Source of the DNA: Mycobacterium sp. SM1
Lineage (GTDB): Bacteria > Actinomycetota > Actinomycetes > Mycobacteriales > Mycobacteriaceae
Length of the DNA: 64,000 bases
NCBI RefSeq assembly: GCF_018361265.1
Contig: NZ_JAFLNH010000002.1
Location: 434,001-498,000, forward strand
Direction of reading: 5' to 3'
Below are positions 62,429-64,000 of the stretch, one piece after another. Positions within the stretch are counted from its first letter, which is position 1, and every line of letters starts with the position of its first letter. Below the pieces are notes generated by a model. The model worked only from the letters and a program-made list of their open reading frames with translations, was not told the DNA's origin and did not search any database. The position numbers and the translations under genes are program-made.

Positions 62429-64000
62429 CTAGTGGTCGAGGCGGTAACGGATCAGCCGGGAGCTGTTGGCCACGACCGCCACCGAGGAGGCGTTGTGCAG
62501 GATCGCCGCCGCCACCGGTGACAAGACCCCACCCGCGCCGATCAGCAGCCCGGCGGCGTTGACCGCGATGGACATGGCATAGTTCTGCCGGATCACGTCG
62601 ACGGCCCGGGCACCCAGGTCGCGCACGTCGAGCAGGCGCTGCAGATCGTCGTTGGCCAGCGCGACATCGGCGGTCTCGACGGCGACGTCGGTTCCGGCCA
62701 GTCCCATGGCAATCCCGATGTCGGCGGCCGCCAGCGCGGGCGCGTCGTTGATGCCGTCGCCGACCATTCCGACGACGTGACCCTCGTCCTGCAACGCGCG
62801 TACCACTTCGAGTTTGTCCTCGGGCAGCACCTCGGCGCGCCACTCGTCGATGCCCAGTTCGCCGGCAACCGCCTCGGCAATTTGAGGGTGATCCCCGGTG
62901 AGCATGACGATTCGGCGGATGCCGTTGTCCCGCAACTTCTTCAAGACGTCGACGGCCTCAGGTCGCACTTCGTCGCGCAGGCTGATCAAGCCGACCAGCG
63001 TGCCATCGACGGCGAGCAACAGCGGGGTCTCCGCTTGGCGTCGCAGCTTGTGGACCCACTCGGCCGCTTGGGTGGGCACCTCGACGTTTTCGGCCCGCAA
63101 CAGCGAGGGGCTGCCCAGCAGCAAAGTCCGGCCGTCGGCCCAGGTCCGCATGCCCAGGCCCACCAGCACCTCGCATTCCTCATGCGGCGGAATGCTGATG
63201 CGGCGTTCCTCCGTCGAGCGGATCACCGCCTCGGCCAGCGGGTGACGCGAGTGGATCTCCGAGCTGGCCGCGTAGGCAAGCACCTGCTCGGGTTCCCAAT
63301 CCTTATGCATGGCAATAATATTCGTTACCACGGGCCGCCCGACAGTGAGGGTGCCGGTTTTGTCGAAAACGATGGCGTCCACCTGGCCGGCTTGTTCGAG
63401 GTGCGACCCGCCCTTGATGAGGATCCCGCGGCGGGCGCCGTTGCCGATCGCCGCGCTGATCGCGGTCGGGGTGGCCAGCCCCACCGCGCACGGGCAGGCG
63501 ATGAGCAGCATCGTCATCGCGCGCCGGACCTCACCGGTGATCGCCAGGGTGAGCACGGAAACGATGAACGAGGTGGGCACGAAGCGCCGGGAGAAGTTCT
63601 CGCCGACGGTTTGAATCGGTGCCCGGTCATGCTGGGCCTCTTCGACGCGGGTGATGATGCGGCCGATGGCGGTTTGGCTGCCCACGGCGCGGGCCCGCAC
63701 CACCAGGCGGCCGCGCACCACCACCGAACCGGCGTGAACCGCCGCGCCGGGCAGGATGCTGACGGGCAGGGTTTCCCCGGTGATCGCCGACTGGTCGACA
63801 ACCGCCTCACCCTCGACCACCTCTCCGTCGACCGGGATCGCCACGTGATCGTGCACCACCACCTCGTCGCCGATCCGCACCGAATCGATCGGCACCTGGA
63901 TTTCGCCGCCGCCGGCCAGGCGAATCCACGCGGTGTCCGCGCTGCCGCGCAGCAGCTCCGAAATGGCCCGCCGGGTGCGCCGCAGGGTCAGGTCTTGCAG
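62429..64000 (-). CDS. ctpC: P1B-type metal cation ATPase CtpC, 5' end outside window
   Basis: The frame is open to the last base of the window, so about 523 C-terminal residues are seen. Actuator domain DGEVVEGEAVVDQSAITGET, metal-site helix LLIACPCAVGLATPTAISAA, phosphorylation site FDKTGTLTVGRP, MLTGDHPQIAEAVAGELG and GDGINDAPALAAADIG. It pumps heavy-metal cations out of the cytoplasm; M. tuberculosis CtpC is linked to Zn/Mn handling. The first transmembrane helices and N-terminus are missing. Convergent with the Rv3271c-like gene, 52 bp apart. Confidence 0.93.
   Translation of the reverse strand: MQDLTLRRTRRAISELLRGSADTAWIRLAGGGEIQVPIDSVRIGDEVVVHDHVAIPVDGEVVEGEAVVDQSAITGETLPVSILPGAAVHAGSVVVRGRLVVRARAVGSQTAIGRIITRVEEAQHDRAPIQTVGENFSRRFVPTSFIVSVLTLAITGEVRRAMTMLLIACPCAVGLATPTAISAAIGNGARRGILIKGGSHLEQAGQVDAIVFDKTGTLTVGRPVVTNIIAMHKDWEPEQVLAYAASSEIHSRHPLAEAVIRSTEERRISIPPHEECEVLVGLGMRTWADGRTLLLGSPSLLRAENVEVPTQAAEWVHKLRRQAETPLLLAVDGTLVGLISLRDEVRPEAVDVLKKLRDNGIRRIVMLTGDHPQIAEAVAGELGIDEWRAEVLPEDKLEVVRALQDEGHVVGMVGDGINDAPALAAADIGIAMGLAGTDVAVETADVALANDDLQRLLDVRDLGARAVDVIRQNYAMSIAVNAAGLLIGAGGVLSPVAAAILHNASSVAVVANSSRLIRYRLDH

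Overview
The window is high-GC actinobacterial DNA from a mycobacterium, probably a slow grower. The evidence is protein-level resemblance, from memory, to a conserved mycobacterial gene neighbourhood: the M. tuberculosis Rv3311-Rv3270 block, in inverted orientation (Rv3311, sapM, upp, pmmB, deoD, amiA1, Rv3304, lpdA, glpD2, nei, lhr, pcd, lrpA, lat, rsbW-sigF, accA3, sseA, maf, accE5-accD5, birA, purK-purE, fadE25, Rv3272, Rv3271c, ctpC). MmpS/MmpL, SapM and cutinase-like genes fit this. The species cannot be fixed from the sequence alone. No rRNA, tRNA or CRISPR array was seen.

Layout. 1-5.9 kb: two convergent VWA membrane proteins, then a TetR-mmpS-mmpL export operon. 5.9-13 kb: nucleoside/nucleobase salvage (upp, pmmB, deoD), the secreted phosphatase sapM, an apparent internally deleted amiB1 and an intact amiA1. 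13-16 kb: a small accessory patch with transposase debris, a metal-dependent amidohydrolase/decarboxylase, a fragment of S-adenosylhomocysteine hydrolase and a SAM methyltransferase. 16-33 kb: lpdA-glpD2-pseudouridine synthase, a TetR-lhr-nei repair operon, a cutinase, and the stationary-phase lysine catabolism set (pcd, lrpA, lat). 33-35 kb: the sigF locus, with a consensus-like SigF promoter and two short coupled leader ORFs. 35-45 kb: acyl-CoA carboxylase (accA3, accD5, accE5) with sufE/sseA/maf, then birA, purK-purE and fadE25. Minisatellite-like repeats here carry tiny ORFs chained by ATGA/GTGA overlaps between the flanking genes.

48.4-61.5 kb is the most interesting part. An IS607-type element (serine recombinase plus TnpB) adjoins a catabolic island lying between the Rv3272-like and Rv3271c-like genes. 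The island encodes two acyl-CoA ligases, an LLM-family flavin monooxygenase, a metallo-beta-lactamase-fold lactonase-like hydrolase, an extra RibBA, a flavin reductase, an FmdB-type zinc ribbon with a His-rich tail and an SDR. It also encodes a GAF/AAA/Fis regulator whose sigma54-contact loop and Walker B acidic residues are missing. A 16-bp near-palindrome, GTCYCRAAACGSSACA, occurs once upstream of each of three transcription units: the monooxygenase operon, the divergent regulator/acyl-CoA ligase pair, and the SDR. I infer one regulon that oxidises an unknown, possibly cyclic, alcohol or ketone through a lactone to a CoA thioester, with its own flavin supply.

Starts were chosen from SD sequences, stop/start overlaps and remembered family lengths. 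Comparisons with M. tuberculosis rest on memory, not on an alignment run here.
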